The position numbers were made by a program, and so were the translations under genes. A DNA stretch of 64,000 nucleotides from Ceriagrion tenellum (taxonomy: Eukaryota; Arthropoda; Insecta; Odonata; Coenagrionidae): positions 95,924,848 through 95,988,847 of the forward strand of contig OY720643.1 in assembly GCA_963169105.1 (NCBI GenBank), given 5' to 3'. Shown one piece after another: positions 48,204 to 61,135 of the stretch. Under the pieces are notes generated by a model. The model did not search any database. It saw only the letters and a program-made list of their open reading frames with translations, and was not told the origin of the DNA. The stretch's first letter is position 1. The number at the start of each line of letters is the position of its first letter.

Positions 48204-51200
48204 GTAATATTTTCATTGGATATTTATAATTGATGTAAACACAATAAAAAACGTTACTCTTTATATGGATAAAAACATAGATATTAGAATTTATAAACTG
48301 TTTTAATGATACCGGTGTCCATCTTTTTGTGTTTCGTGAAAAAAATCATTAATATTATAAAATTGTTTTATTTTTTCAACATGCAATACTATCCCAGAAA
48401 GATAACACTGAAGCAATCTATAATACAGAACACACGTGGTCAAGAGTTTATTTCTGTAGTGGCACATAAGCGAATTATTACCCACAAAATTGAATTTTCG
48501 CCAACGAAGACTCTATGTCGTCTCAAGGAGAGTCTTATGTTGTCTCCGGGAGATTCTTTGACTCTTTCTTAATATCTAATCACTGGTCAAAGATTCTGTG
48601 ATTCCAAGGTCTAAAAGTTTAAGAAATGAATGATTTGTTGCCAATGACTTTTATTCTTAATTTTCATCATTCTTGGAAATCATTTACTCTCCTTCGCTCT
48701 CATAATCATTCGTCTATTTTAGGTACAGTCTTGAGCTTAGCTTGATTCCAACTGACTCCAAAACACCATGCTCTGAGTAGAGACTGGAAGAAGGAAGGCC
48801 GGAGAGGAAAGGTGGGAGGAAAAACAGAGAGACGGGGCAAGGAATAAATGCTGAGGCAGCAAAAGCTCTGCTCTGCCTGGTCTGGGAATAAGAAGGATCG
48901 TAGAGAGGGAAGTGGACTTGAGAACGCATCCCAGGACGGCGAGACGAGCTCTATAATGGAATAAAGGAGTGAGTGAGCAAGTTGAGAGTTGGAAGGGTGA
49001 GTTATTCCCAGCCTCTTCTGGACGCTACGGGGGATAAAAATCGTGCGCCAGGCCAGGGAAAATAAATGTGAACGCTTTAAAGACGTAAAAATGCAATGAT
49101 TTACGCGACAAGCGTTATCTCATGAGTGTACTCGTTTTTAATGGTTTATCGTGAAATCTTCCACCGAGAGTTGACCTGAACCAGAAATACCGCACTAATT
49201 ACCATCACATAAATTCCATGTTTGACAGATAAAGCTTTTCTATGACAGATTTTGGTTCTGCTCATACAAACTATGCCTCCATAAGAATGTAAGGACTCTT
49301 AAAGTGTAGGAATAAAATGCCGTCTTCTTAGAAGAGCAAGGCACATCGAATGACCTTTGGTCCCTCGAATCATGGAGGATCCAGGCTAAGGCGTGATTAA
49401 TCACGAATGATTGAACTATCACCTAGTTCAGAGGGAAAAACAAGTGGTTGAATAAGCTTCATAAGAATAAGTATACAGTCGGGCGCTAATGGCCCTTCAA
49501 TGATCTTAGAATCACTTACTTTCTGATTCAAAAATCAATAAAATAAGCTCTCGGAAAAAGTGCTAGGTCGCAATAAAATTAGTGATATTTCAATAACGAC
49601 GAACAAATGAAGTTCATGACCAGGCTAATTTAAGAATAATCACTCGCATATTTGAAAACATTAAATAATGGAGCCTCAGAACATTCCCTCTCACTACCAA
49701 GAAAAGCAACCGAAAAGACTTACGAAGTTCACCAACACAACAGGTGTTTTGCTATATCCATTCCATTAATTAGTATTCATTTTTTTTTTGCATCAACTTC
49801 CAAACAATCAAGGAAATATCTTTCAAATTTGCATGGGAATACACTGCGAGCATATTTTCTCAAAAAGAGTACCCCTTTATTTGACATAAATTGATAAGAT
49901 ATTCACCAATAATTTGAAATATTTCTCCTGATAATTTATGATTAACTCTTTTTTTACCTTTTTTTCTGTCAATCTCTTGAAATAGATGCGGGTAGCACTT
50001 TATAGAAATTATGGAACTTTGATTTTCTACTCATCATGGATTTCCTGCTGCCACAGTACTAAAAACTTAACAGATTTTTCGCTACTCTGAATATAAAGTC
50101 ACGGACTGTCAGACGGCAGGACTCAAAACCTCAGTTGGCATACAATATATATCATCTATTGTTTTGCCTTATTTTTATTTGCTATTATTTTGCATATTGC
50201 CTGGCTTTGAACCTGTAAGTGGTCAGATATATTCAGAAGGTATTTGCAGAGTTGTAATCCAATCAAAGAGGATATCTGAATAGTGCGTTGGTCTACAGCT
50301 GAAAGACATTAGTGATGAAAGTCAAAGAAACGCAGGGATATAGATTAGAAGAAATTCATAAGATTTAAAATTGAAGTGAATAAGGAAAAGAGAAGTACTG
50401 AGTAGAACCACTCAATACATATCCAAAAATTGCAAAAGACCTCCTTGCGATTATAATAGCTGTGTATTTACAAAAGCTACAAAAAGGGTATTTTTGAATA
50501 TTAGGGAAAACAGTTTCTCTGGGTATGAAATTTATTTTTGAATATGAAAATAGTCAGAATGGTTAGAATGAGGATACATAAAAATTATTTAAATTTTGAA
50601 GAAAGGTGGTGTTGATATACTCATAAAGGTCGCATTAGAGAATGGTGAGGGTACATGATAAACTTGTGTATTAATTAATCTGTATGTCATATAGTAATAG
50701 GTTCACTTTCTCTAAGTCTCCACCTCAGTGGAAGAAACATTAGTTAATTGTACTACATTTGAGGGATGAGTTACCAAACCTGCCCAGGGAAACTTTCAAA
50801 GTTATTGAAAGCAAAGTTATAGCATTCCGTTTATCTATGACTAGCACTAAAATTTGCTAAAGAGTGATATTGAATGAGCCAAATAAGTTCCATAATGTTA
50901 GGCCTTGAATAATGGGGTGAGTTTTAAAACCTGCAAATTTAGTAAAATATTTTCGATACTTCCCATTCAAAACCGGCAACGAAAATCCACCAATCGAAAA
51001 GGTTTGCACCATTTCAGCTTATTTCCTTTCTTGATTTAGGTTTAATTTGATACTACTCGTCAGTTGTGAGTATTGAGTTGGTTGACAAGTTAATTGAGAG
51101 CATGGGAAGAGTAACAGAACGCATCCAATTCGAAGCTTAAAAATATCGACAACAATGATAATAGAAACGGGTAAATGAAATAGATATAGTAAGTGCACAT

Positions 51201-51287
51201 TAATATCCTGTGCAATTAAAATTTTTTTTTGAATTCTTTTTTATAAGATTATTCTTAACTGCATTGATTACGTTGTTATTTTTTCAG
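48204..51287. other. Intergenic or intronic sequence
   Basis: A purine-rich patch lies at 48770-49000. The rest is AT-rich without recognised elements. The last 100 bases carry a branch-point-like ttaac and a T-rich tract leading to the acceptor at 51287. Confidence 0.4.
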
Positions 51288-51492
51288 ATATGGGGGCTAG
51301 TCACTTTGAATGCCGGAGTGCGATCATAAGTGTAAACCTAAATGTTTTCAGTGCGAAGCCTCGATGGCAGCTGATGTTCATCGGCTCAACAACGCCTACT
51401 ATGAACAAAAATTATTGGAAAGAAGAAGTATAAATTCTAACATATACAAGCGTCAACAAGAGAACCAAATACCGTCCAGATCAAAGCAGTGA
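51288..51492 (+). CDS. Candidate terminal exon encoding a small Cys-rich peptide
   Basis: Seen: a T-rich tract ending in ttttttcag (to 51287) is a good splice acceptor. Within the exon an ATG at 51310 opens 60 codons to TGA (51490-51492). The product has four clustered cysteines (Cys4, Cys8, Cys12, Cys15, within CDHKCKPKCFQC), then AADVHRLNNAYYEQKLLERR and a basic, Gln-rich tail. The Cys spacing could bind a metal. A TGA in frame directly precedes the ATG, so the upstream part would be 5' UTR. The start context is poor (T at -3). A second frame starting at ATG 51290 is also open for 47 codons. No family is recognised, so this could be a host microprotein exon or chance. Confidence 0.3.
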
Positions 51493-51780
51493 AACAGTGG
51501 ACCAACATAACAGACAAAACACCTTTCTCAGTGGTTTGAGATTTGAACGTCCAAATGTAATAGGAATTTCCAGACCTTTCAAGACAATTATTTTCGTGAC
51601 ACATGCAAATATCATGTTCAACTTCAAATCAACATTTAGTTTTATTCCTTACATTCATTTTTTCAGTACTATTATTGGTCATAATTAGCTGCTGTTGTTT
51701 ATGCCTGTATACAACATTGTTTTAAAAGCGGAGGAGGTGATCACAAGCCGACTAATGCATAGAACAAAATTAGTGTATTA

Positions 51781-51870
51781 TTATCATAAAATCATTTATT
51801 ATTACGGAGGCTTCGTTGCTTTTTAGCTTGTCCCCATTGTGGCCTCTTCAGCGAGCCTAGTGATGTTCTG
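51781..51870 (-). repeat. Penelope-like 3' end motif
   Basis: On the minus strand gctgaagaggccacaatggg and gacaagctaaaaagcaacga are followed by gcctccgtaataataaatga. The gaagaggcc...ggcctc-type arrangement followed by an aataaa-like signal matches the layout of the other retroelement ends in this window. No coding sequence is seen upstream on that strand. Confidence 0.4.
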
Positions 51871-52099
51871 TTACGTGAAAGGACGTGGTGATGTTTGTCG
51901 GGTCCTTTCATGCTTTATAAAAAAACAAAAAACGTGTATACACAACAAGTTTGCGTACGCTACAAAAACGTGTAAACGCTAAAATGCACAAGTTTTTCAT
52001 GGTTTATTTGTGAGGTCGAGTTGAATGAATCAACAAAATTATGAAAATAAATTTAAAGGGCATCCAACCCTGAGAAAGCATGACTTCAGACCCTTTAAG

Positions 52100-52660
52100 T
52101 GTACGGTCATGGTTCAAATGGCTCCTACAGGAGAGAAGTCAGGCCCGAGAGTCGGTCGAGGGTGGCTAGGCCGGCAGTCGAACATATACGGGTAAATGAT
52201 GGAAGTTAAAGGAACCCTAGGCTTTTCCCAGGGCTTGCCGAATGGGGCCCTTTTACGAACTTGAAGTGAATGGGGAGAAGTGCGAGGACCGTGAAGATGG
52301 GAGAGAGTAAAGGTGGAAGAATTAAGGGACGCGGTTAAGGGTGGAATCTGTGAAGGACGTGGCGGCATGGGAGATAGACGGACGGAAGGATGGAGAGGGG
52401 TGCTTAAACCTTTGGTTGGAGGGAAGGGCGAGTTGTGGGTGGCTGCGTAGTTAAAGGGCGTTACCATGGCAACGAGGGCGTGGGAACGAGGCGGGGGATG
52501 AGACCGAGGGCAGTAAAAGTGACGTACGAGATGAGAGGGATGTCGAATCACAGAAGGGGGTAGAATGGCCCATGGTGTCCGTTCTTCGAGGTTAACCGCT
52601 CTGGAAGAGTTCCACGGTGGTTGAAAGAGAGATAGAATAAGGGGAAAGGGAACGGCTAAT
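52100..52660. other. GC- and purine-rich block
   Basis: The + strand is strongly G/A-biased and GC-richer than its surroundings, like 7740-8320. It produces the minus-strand frame 52551-52114 (145 residues, Pro/Ser/His-rich), which is judged a composition artefact. The origin is unknown. Confidence 0.45.
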
Positions 52661-55600
52661 GAACTAATAAACTTTCAACGGAGTCAAGTGAAATACCAAG
52701 GAAAAAAAAACATTAATTCTACGAATGTTTCTGTCATAATCATAGAGAATAGATAATAAAATGGAGTGAGAAGTGGTTTTTAGTAAATTATCGTGAGTAG
52801 TAGTAGGTAATACAAAATTCTGTAGTATTTTAACGTACCAACACTATAGAGCATTACCACACCCAAATCCTGTATTATAGAAATGATATATTAAACCCTA
52901 TAAATTAAATGTCCACACTGTACTTACAGTCAACTATTATTGATTGATTGCAAAGCTTAACAAGAGAATGTTTTGAATTGCCAATTAAGCATAGATGTTA
53001 TCAATTGAATAGCCTGTGAAATCTAAGGGTTGATGTTTAATTTTTATATTTTTGAACTCTTGGTTCGAAGATCTCTTTCACTTCAGAGTCACAGCAGCAG
53101 AAGAAATCGTCAGACGTCGACTACTCCAGGTTTGGAGATGAGTCATAGGCATTGGTGGAATGTGTATTACTGATCGCTTTTTGCATTTTTTAAGTAGCAT
53201 GTAAACTTATACCTCTGCCAAAAACTTTGGAAACTAACAACAAATCCAATTGTTAATAGAGGAGGATTAATGCAGTCTAGACCCCTAGCGTCACGAACTT
53301 CAGGTAGTGATACACACATTGCAAATATTATTTCCCAAAAAGGTGTCATGCCGATGAATATAGCAAGGTTACATTTGAGAATCGAGGGTGGGAGCTGGCG
53401 CTGCTGAGAATTACCCCACATACTTACATTAAACTGTACAAAACTTAAAATAAAAAAACTAGGTACTACTAGAACAATCTCAATGAATAAATTGTGAATG
53501 ATTATCTGCAAAATAGGCGGGATTTAAATATCCACGATGTACAATTTTGTACTTATCAAATATTAATTCTCCAATAATACGATGTTTTCTCGTGAGTATA
53601 TGAGTAATAACACTGGGCCATACACGTATTATAGCTAAAGAAACAAACGACGCAATGGGTCTTTGGCTCTTTGAACCTTTCGCAAAATGACTTTTGCGTT
53701 CCAATTTATCTTAGGGAAAATTTTCGAGTTAATCGTGAGATAACAGTACCACGTTGAACAGTAAAGCTTAAGTTGATTCACAGCAATAATCGCCTCCTCT
53801 ATCTCACTCTGCCTCCTTGACGTTTGCAATCAAAGCCTGTTGTCAATCTGAAGCCTCTTGAACACATTACCTCAAAGTTCAAGTATTTACCATTAATATT
53901 TTCGCTGTCTATGTACCTCCTTTAGCTGTCTCCAGAGATAGCAAAGGCTTTTAAAAATATATTTCATTAGCAAGCAAACTTTGGAGTATATGTGCAAGCT
54001 TCGAGATAGCTATGGAAGCCTTCATCATGTGAAGGAAAGTTTCTTAAAAACATGACTCAATTCTAAGCGAGAAGAAAAGGGGAGGATTACTATTGACCAA
54101 AATTGGCTAAGATACCAACTGAATGGCCTAGAGCCGGAGAAATATTAGGGATTTTATGACAAAATGACATCAAGTCAATATGTGAGAGAGCTAAATAACG
54201 ATTGCGCATTAAAATCGAAGCAGTCATAGAATTTGAGATTTGGAGTGGGATAAAGGGGACACGAACAACGTCTATTGGGTGGATTGGGAGAAAACAGCAC
54301 TTGGCTTGGGTTTCGAAGCAAGTGAATACCTTCAATTTTGGAATTGATTGATAGACATACTCGTGTTTGAAAGAGGATAAACATTGAATCGATTATATGG
54401 CAAATAAAAAGGTGCGGTTGATCATCCACTTAACGGAAAACCTGACCAAAGGTAGGATGAGGTGATTTATGGCAAAAAAATAGCAAGGGGAAATGGTATA
54501 AAATAGAGGTACGTTAGAGACATCCGTCACCAATCGCTATTTTTGCGACTTTGCTGAGTACTAATATTTTTTAATCAACGTAAACGATTACTTTATGATT
54601 AACGCTCTTTATCGTACGTTACTTCATTTTGTTTCACACATTTTCCATAGGCCATGTAAAATAAACAGTTTCCAACCATAAGAATAAATACTTTTCCTTT
54701 ATTCCTCAATTAAGCCACAAGTTTCGCTTTACATTCCCAATATGCACTTATGTCTGTAAACTGGGATAAAATGGAAATTATGATTCATCAAATGAATAGC
54801 AGGAGGATTCTTTGACGATTAAGGTAATTTAAGTGAAATATCCTTTTAACTATAAATCAATGAATTTGGTCTCGTTTTAAAGTAAAATTTCTTACCCTTC
54901 TTAGTACACAAAAAGTGTACCTTCTTAACACATTAATTTTGGAGATATTTGCCATAAAACACCAGCCCTTTTATATGGGAAATGGTACGTGTATATACTC
55001 CAGAGAGACAATATTTACAAAATGAGGAATTTCCAACACTTAGATGTCGTAAAAAAACTAGCAGCTTGTAGTTTGTATGTTTTTTAAACTATTTTAAAAA
55101 ATTAATCATATTTTTACTTCTTTGGGATCACAAAAAACCTTCCGTTTTGAAGGAGTTCAAACGCACCGCACGAAAAAAATAAATCAAGTTAAAGACTTTC
55201 GTGCTCGTTAGATATTTTTTTACTTAGCGTTTCTGTCATATAGAACTATATTATGGCACCAGTAATAATGCATCATTTAATTCATATGTCTTATGGCTGG
55301 TGAAATTAAAATGTATATTTCGAATATGGTCTCTATTATGACTAGGGAACTGTCTCGCACGTGAAAGTACCTTAATGTGAAGAAAAGCACTTTTGTCACA
55401 ATTTTTTGGTCATGCCACATCTCAGATATGCGCAAGTTGTTCGGAATTCAGTAAAGAATGATGAATTCAGTGAAACATATTAATCACCTATAAGATAAAA
55501 AGTTAAGCAGTACTAATCTATAATAAAAACTGCTGCGAGAGAATTTAAATGTTACAAACGTGACAATCATTCATTTAGTTATGTATTCATTTAGCTGGGA

Positions 55601-56164
55601 GCTGTTCGAGTCTCTTAGACTAATCACTATGGCTATTATACGCAAAATATTCTGCTCCAGTCGGATTCATTAAAACACGGAGGATATTCCCTCACATTTA
55701 AATCGACATATAATATCTTCGAAGCGCTACTGTCTAACTCAGTGGAGCGGAAATTCGTAAATTATGGTTTGAATTCCGGTAAATTAAACGATTTTTTCAT
55801 GGTAAAATTAACTCACTTAGGAGCACATGAGTGATAATACGGAAAAAAGCGTTAAACAAAAAGAATACATATAATTAATTAAATATTCACCTCTGCTCTC
55901 TCTTCCATACTTTATTTCCAATTCTCCCCAATTAAATAGATTTTTCCATAAATTTGGTGGGCACAGATCCTGTTCCTCACCTCTACAGTAACTAATAGAG
56001 AGGCATTCTGATATTTATCACACTTTTTATACCAGGTAATCTGCCCATCTAGGGGACTATCAATAACAGAGAGATTTAAATGTTTCTCTAGTTTTTTCAG
56101 ACTTCGGAAATGGGAGAAAAAGACTACCACAATAACAACAAGATTCAAATCATCCACATCTATA
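52661..56164. other. AT-rich intergenic sequence
   Basis: Minus-strand frames at 53167-53829 and 54090-54429 overlap each other in different phases without recognised motifs. No repeat identified. Confidence 0.4.
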
Positions 56165-56495
56165 TCTACACACTGCCCTGTGAGCATGGGATGTGGTGTG
56201 GGGTGTTTGATCACCAGCAGTGAAAAGATAAAAGGTTTTCGGAGGTGAAATGGTGACGAGTATTATGGGAGTGTATTTAGTGGAGCACATTTTTCATTGT
56301 GGTCGCTATTTGTGCGCTGAAAGAACGAGTTGCTTTACCTATATGTTCGGAAATGTATTTTTATGATTGTATCGCTTCTATCAGACCTAGAGATGTAGTG
56401 TGGCATCACGATAATATTCTCTCTATCACTCTGGAACTCACCAGTTATGAAATTCTCTAGCAAGATAAGTCTAGCGTGTAGCCTCCGAGTCTCAA
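56165..56495 (-). repeat. Repeat family E, inverted copy (left arm)
   Basis: Read on the minus strand this matches 57884-58226 block by block: gactcggaggctacacgcta, ctacatctctaggtctgata, gaagcgata, aactcgttctttcagcgcac, and ctcacagggcagtgtgtaga at the end. Identity is moderate to high in the blocks. With the + copy it forms an inverted repeat around about 1.4 kb. Confidence 0.75.
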
Positions 56496-56701
56496 TTTTA
56501 TCCCCCCTCATTCACTCTAATAATTGTGAGACACTATATGATCGCTCGTAGCAGTTCTAAATGAAGCAATCAATATTAATCAATGGCAGTGCATCGGAAT
56601 TTGATCATTTTCATGAAAAATTTGCAAAAGATAGCCATAATTTTGTTTTTACCTTGTCAAAAATATTGGCAGAACCGGTAAGCCCCCAAATGTTGGAATA
56701 A

Positions 56702-56801
56702 AACCATAACCTCCAAATTCAAATTCATGAGCGTCTACAAGCGCTAGGGAGGCCAGAAGGTCGGTTCATAGTAATCTAACCTTTGGAACCATAACCTCCA
56801 A
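56702..56801. repeat. 70-bp segment between perfect 15-bp direct repeats
   Basis: aaccataacctccaa at 56702-56716 recurs exactly at 56787-56801. The enclosed 70 bases are GC-richer than the surroundings (gcgtctacaagcgctaggga, then ggccagaaggtcggttcata). The layout is that of a small insertion with a target-site duplication, or a local duplication. Confidence 0.7.
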
Positions 56802-57373
56802 GTAAAGTTTAATTCACATATTTTGAAAATGATTTATTCGCAAATTTTTGACTGATATTAAATTAATTAAATCTCAACATCCCCTGCCACTCGACCGATT
56901 TGAGCGTGGGGCGACTTCCGGTGGGCTTGGGCGACCCCCCCAATAAGAATGATCCAATAAGGCTTCATTAAAGATAACATTTTTTTATTATCGATTTTAT
57001 TCGGTATAATTTCCCCTGTCAAAAGAAAAACTATCATAAGAGACCCTATATTTAATTTCACTGATGAAGATATGTTGCTTAAGTTGATGGCAAATTTTCC
57101 TCATTTAGTTTAGGGGAAGATGAGAGCACAATTAATTAAGAATCCTGGGTCCGCATGAGAGCCCCTTTAACCAAGGTTCTATGTAATCACCGCAAACCAA
57201 GTGTACCTACTTATTTACCAGGCCGCATTGTTATATGGCGTATGATAATATTCATAACGCCTGGTTGAGAGAGTTAGTTCAAGGCGCCATTCATAGAACA
57301 GCGTTGTAAGCATAATAAATTAGCATTGAACTGCTACGAGCGAACATAAAGGTTTCACAACTATTAGAGTGAT

Positions 57374-57869
57374 TTACTCTCTATGGACGGAGTTATGAAA
57401 CATCAGCATGAAAAAAATGCTGCTGCTTTATTATTTTTATGAAAGTGCGATTTAAGTATTTTTTCATTTACAATTTATTTTATGTTAACATTTATTTTGA
57501 AATGTGACGTATTTGTGTGGTATATATTATATTTAATATAATTTTTTACATCATTAATTTGTACGAGGTTTACTTCAAAACTACCTTCATATCGTACCTA
57601 TTTTAAACTTTGCCAATTTTATCTCTATGTGACAACTGAAACTAATTATTACAGAGTTCCACCAGTCTTGCCAATGTCAGTGAATTGCGTCACACATCTA
57701 TTCAAGTTGTTCGTCAAACCGGCGAAGGACACGAAAATTTCCAAGCACTTAATCCGAACCGTTAATATTATGTCTAGCGCAGATGCTAAATGGAAAAGCA
57801 TCTTAGAAAGTAGATATTTCAATAATTTTGAAACGTAAAAAGTTGACTCGCTCGTCCATGAAGGGTTAA
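57374..57869 (+). mobile_element. Non-autonomous piggyBac-like element, family P copy 2
   Basis: Seen: the right end, reverse complemented, is ttaacccttcatggacgagc and the left end is ttactctctatggacggag, with TTAA intact on the right. It shares subterminal gaaacatcagcatgaaaaaa, the cagtgaattgcgtcaca block and the tttcaat(a/g)attttgaaac end block with copy 1 at 31443. It is longer than copy 1 in its left half. An open frame of 69 codons (57629-57838) overlaps the region conserved in copy 1, where the frame is broken. No known transposase motif is seen. It lies inside the inverted repeat of family E and abuts its right arm. Confidence 0.65.
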
Positions 57870-57883
57870 GGTGGGAGCCCCTA

Positions 57884-58226
57884 GAGACTTGGAGGCTACA
57901 TGCTAGGCTTAGCTTGTTTGAGAATTCAGAACTGGTGTGTTTCAGAGTGACACAAATAAAAATATCATGACGCCTACCTACATCTCTAGGTCTGACAGAA
58001 GCGATAAAGTAAGAGAGATACATTTCCAAACAGGTACAAAAACTCGTTCTTTCCGCGCACAATTGGTGACCACATTAAAAACTGAGCTCCACATAGTACA
58101 TTCCCATAAAACACGTCACCATATCCCCTCCCAAAACCATATCCCTTACATATTTACACGGCTAGTATCCTAACACCGTCTTCCACACTCCCATGCGGCG
58201 GCTCGCAGGGCATTATGTGGATGTAG
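57884..58226 (+). repeat. Repeat family E, forward copy (right arm)
   Basis: Starts about 15 bases after the piggyBac-like element and runs from gagacttggaggctacatgc through ctacatctctaggtctgaca to ggctcgcagggcattatgtg. It is the best-preserved copy, to judge by its agreement with both others. No coding frame or known family is recognised. Confidence 0.75.
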
Positions 58227-61059
58227 AACACTCTACGTATAATTGTCTTAAACGTACATTTGATGGTGAAAATGAAAAAAAATATTGTAACTGAGGGACA
58301 TTCCCAGAATTTTAATATTTGCCGAAAATGTCCAACGTTTGCTATAGGATGTCGATAATGAACAAAAAGTGACCTTTCTGTCTGCGATTGTGAATTCAAC
58401 GGAATGTATTTGGACCATGCTCCTTTCTGGGAAATATTAATTTCATCAAATATTCCCTTTATTGCTGGAAGCCACTTTAAAAGATCACACGTAAAAATGG
58501 AGAGGACGATATAAAATATAAATGGCATCAGAATGAATTCCTATTGGTGCCAAAAGGTTGTGGTCACACTTCCTATATCGCCCTGTAATTTTTTCGTCTT
58601 TTACCCTTCTTTAATTCATAAATAAATTTCCAGACGGAAAGATCTCTCGTATGCTGAATCTCGTATGCCAACAAACACAGCGTAGGAAAATTGTGTGTTT
58701 AATCATGGATGACACTCCAGCAATTGTTTCCGGTATTGCATAAACAGTGACTAGTATACGTATAATACTATTTAGTACAAATATGAGGTATGGCCTTCCT
58801 TTAATCGATTTCAACAGCTTGGTAAACGTCATGTAAACTCAAGTTATATTACATTTAGGACTGCTAATGATTATTTTTTCCCTCTTATTTCCATATAGAT
58901 TTTATTTTCTCCACATGTTTTACAGGGCACAATCAGTATCATAACGATATTTGCTTCATTGGATGCATATCAAGGATGACAATGGCAAAAACGTTAGACC
59001 AATAACTCAAATACTCTTTCCTAATAGTATTAACTCATGTACAGATTTAAAATTATAGAAAGCCCGCACGGAAAATCCTCATGTATAACACCACGTCCTC
59101 TATTTCTGAAACAATTTTAAATCATAATACATCGAAGTTAATAATTACTGTGATCAATAATGTGTAGCATTCCAACGATCCGAACCTAATCCTTTAATTC
59201 GTCTCCCTAGAAAAAGGCACATTTAGATGATGAAATATTGTTTTTCTATCAAACCACCATTAATGAAAACTAGGAAAAATTAGCCTTTTTAGTAAAACCA
59301 TCTAGTTGTAATATGAAGCCCTTCAGTACGGCATTAGTTTTGTTCATCAATGAAATATCTCACAGCATCTAATTAAAATCAAAATAAGTTATATAGAATA
59401 ATACTAATTAAAACGCTAATCACTCCTAATGGGTTAATTAGCTTATATGACTGAGTATAACTAGACTCCTAATGCATTTTATTATTCATTCTAGCTCTGT
59501 AATATGCTCTCCTATTTCCATGGTATACAGCTACATATAAGGAAAACGTATTTAAACTTATCATTAACAAGCATAAAGAAGGAAACAAAGTTGAATTTTA
59601 ATATGAATGTAGGCACTTATACTGGAATTATTAGCAAAATAATCCGATTAAATTATGCTCTACAAATGGATTGAAAGGGATTTACAGAAAAGATTCCCTT
59701 TCCACATGATGTAAGCTATGGATAACTTATTAATGTAGACATTAAATAATTTCCTTTTAAGGAAAACACATCTACGATCTAATGGACAAAATGGAGTTAA
59801 TGGAGCAATAAGAATAAATTGCAGCATCGGATGGAGAGAAATAGCATGAAAATCCTCTCGAGGTGACATCTGGCATTGGGTCTCACGTAAAGGCACTATT
59901 GGAAAGGTATTACTCCGCCAATGGGACTTGCACGAGGGCTGACATAAAATTTAACTGAGCAAAAAACTTCACATGGAAAGTTCGATAGTCTTCCCATGGG
60001 AAAGGAAAGGCCACCCAGCGCTTCATGTAATAGTATGGTGAAGTCTCATTCCTGACGCACAGAGAAATAATGTAAAAAAGGGCTTCATATCTCATGATAA
60101 CATATTATTGCCATAGTAAATCCACAAACTAGCACGAATTCAATATATTAGTTCACAATTGTTTATTGAACATTTCCTGTAGTTTGTCTCTGAAAATGTT
60201 TATCCGTTAATTGGTTTCCTTAAACAAAATACTGCGTATTTAGAGGGATATCTATAACCTCTGGTTAAATATTTTCTTGCTATGAAAAACAAAGTTTTTG
60301 TAACACCCCCAACCATAAATTTCATGCCTACGAACCATGAGTTAGCTATGACGCACACCACGTGAACTCTTACTTGAAAGCATGTTAAGATGAAAAGAAT
60401 ATTTCCTCTTGCAGTAAATCATAATCAGAAATTCTTCAATATTTGCAGTAATAAATAATAGGATTACAGGAATTTCTGGAGGAAATAGAGAAAATGTGAT
60501 AGGAAACATAAACAGCAGCATCACATTCTTTGCACCATAGGGCACTAAAAAATACCAGCTAGACGATATTAGTTTACAGAGGTACTTATATAAAGAGACA
60601 TACAAGGAGGAGGTTTATGGAGGCTAACAAGAGTACTAAGGCTTTTTCATTAAATGAAATTGTATGTTGGCAGTTGAAGATGCTTCCAATTTTCTCTTCA
60701 ATTTGATTCCTCTTCTTCCATATGATCTGAGACCGTCTCATGATGCTTCATCCTTTCCTCATTTCCCTCATTCCAACTCGTCCCTAGAGGTGCCTCTTCT
60801 CAAAAATGAGAAAATGAGTAAAGCATTTTTAGTCCAGATATCTTGATCATCCGAAAACTTCAGCCACCTATAAGTAAATTATATCGTCGTCCCTCATTCT
60901 ACAACCCAACTTACTAGTTATCAGTACTAAAGCTTCACCAATTCTACGTAGGGGTGCAAAGATATTAGTCATGCCTCACTTCTCCGTAGGCGCTTTCCAG
61001 CTCGTGTTTCAGAAGAAGAGCAAAATACATAAATCATTAGGCCATCTCTGACATGAGCG
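58227..61059. other. AT-rich intergenic sequence
   Basis: No element or gene recognised. Short frames near 58154-58832 and 59660-60846 lack motifs. Confidence 0.4.
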
Positions 61060-61135
61060 GTTCTTCGTATTTCTACAAAATAAAATGTTGTAGACCATGG
61101 TTTCGATACTAAAGCGTCATTTTTAACGCAAAATT
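61060..61135 (-). repeat. Penelope-like 3' end motif
   Basis: On the minus strand aatgacgctttagtatcgaa and accatggtctacaacatttt are followed by attttgtag. The cgaaaccatggtc core is identical to the one in the right arm of the palindrome at 14553-14707, which indicates the same element family. Confidence 0.45.

Noticed and set aside
52114..52551. 145-residue minus-strand protein
   Set aside because: Lies in a purine-rich block and is Pro/Ser/His-rich without domain or start context.
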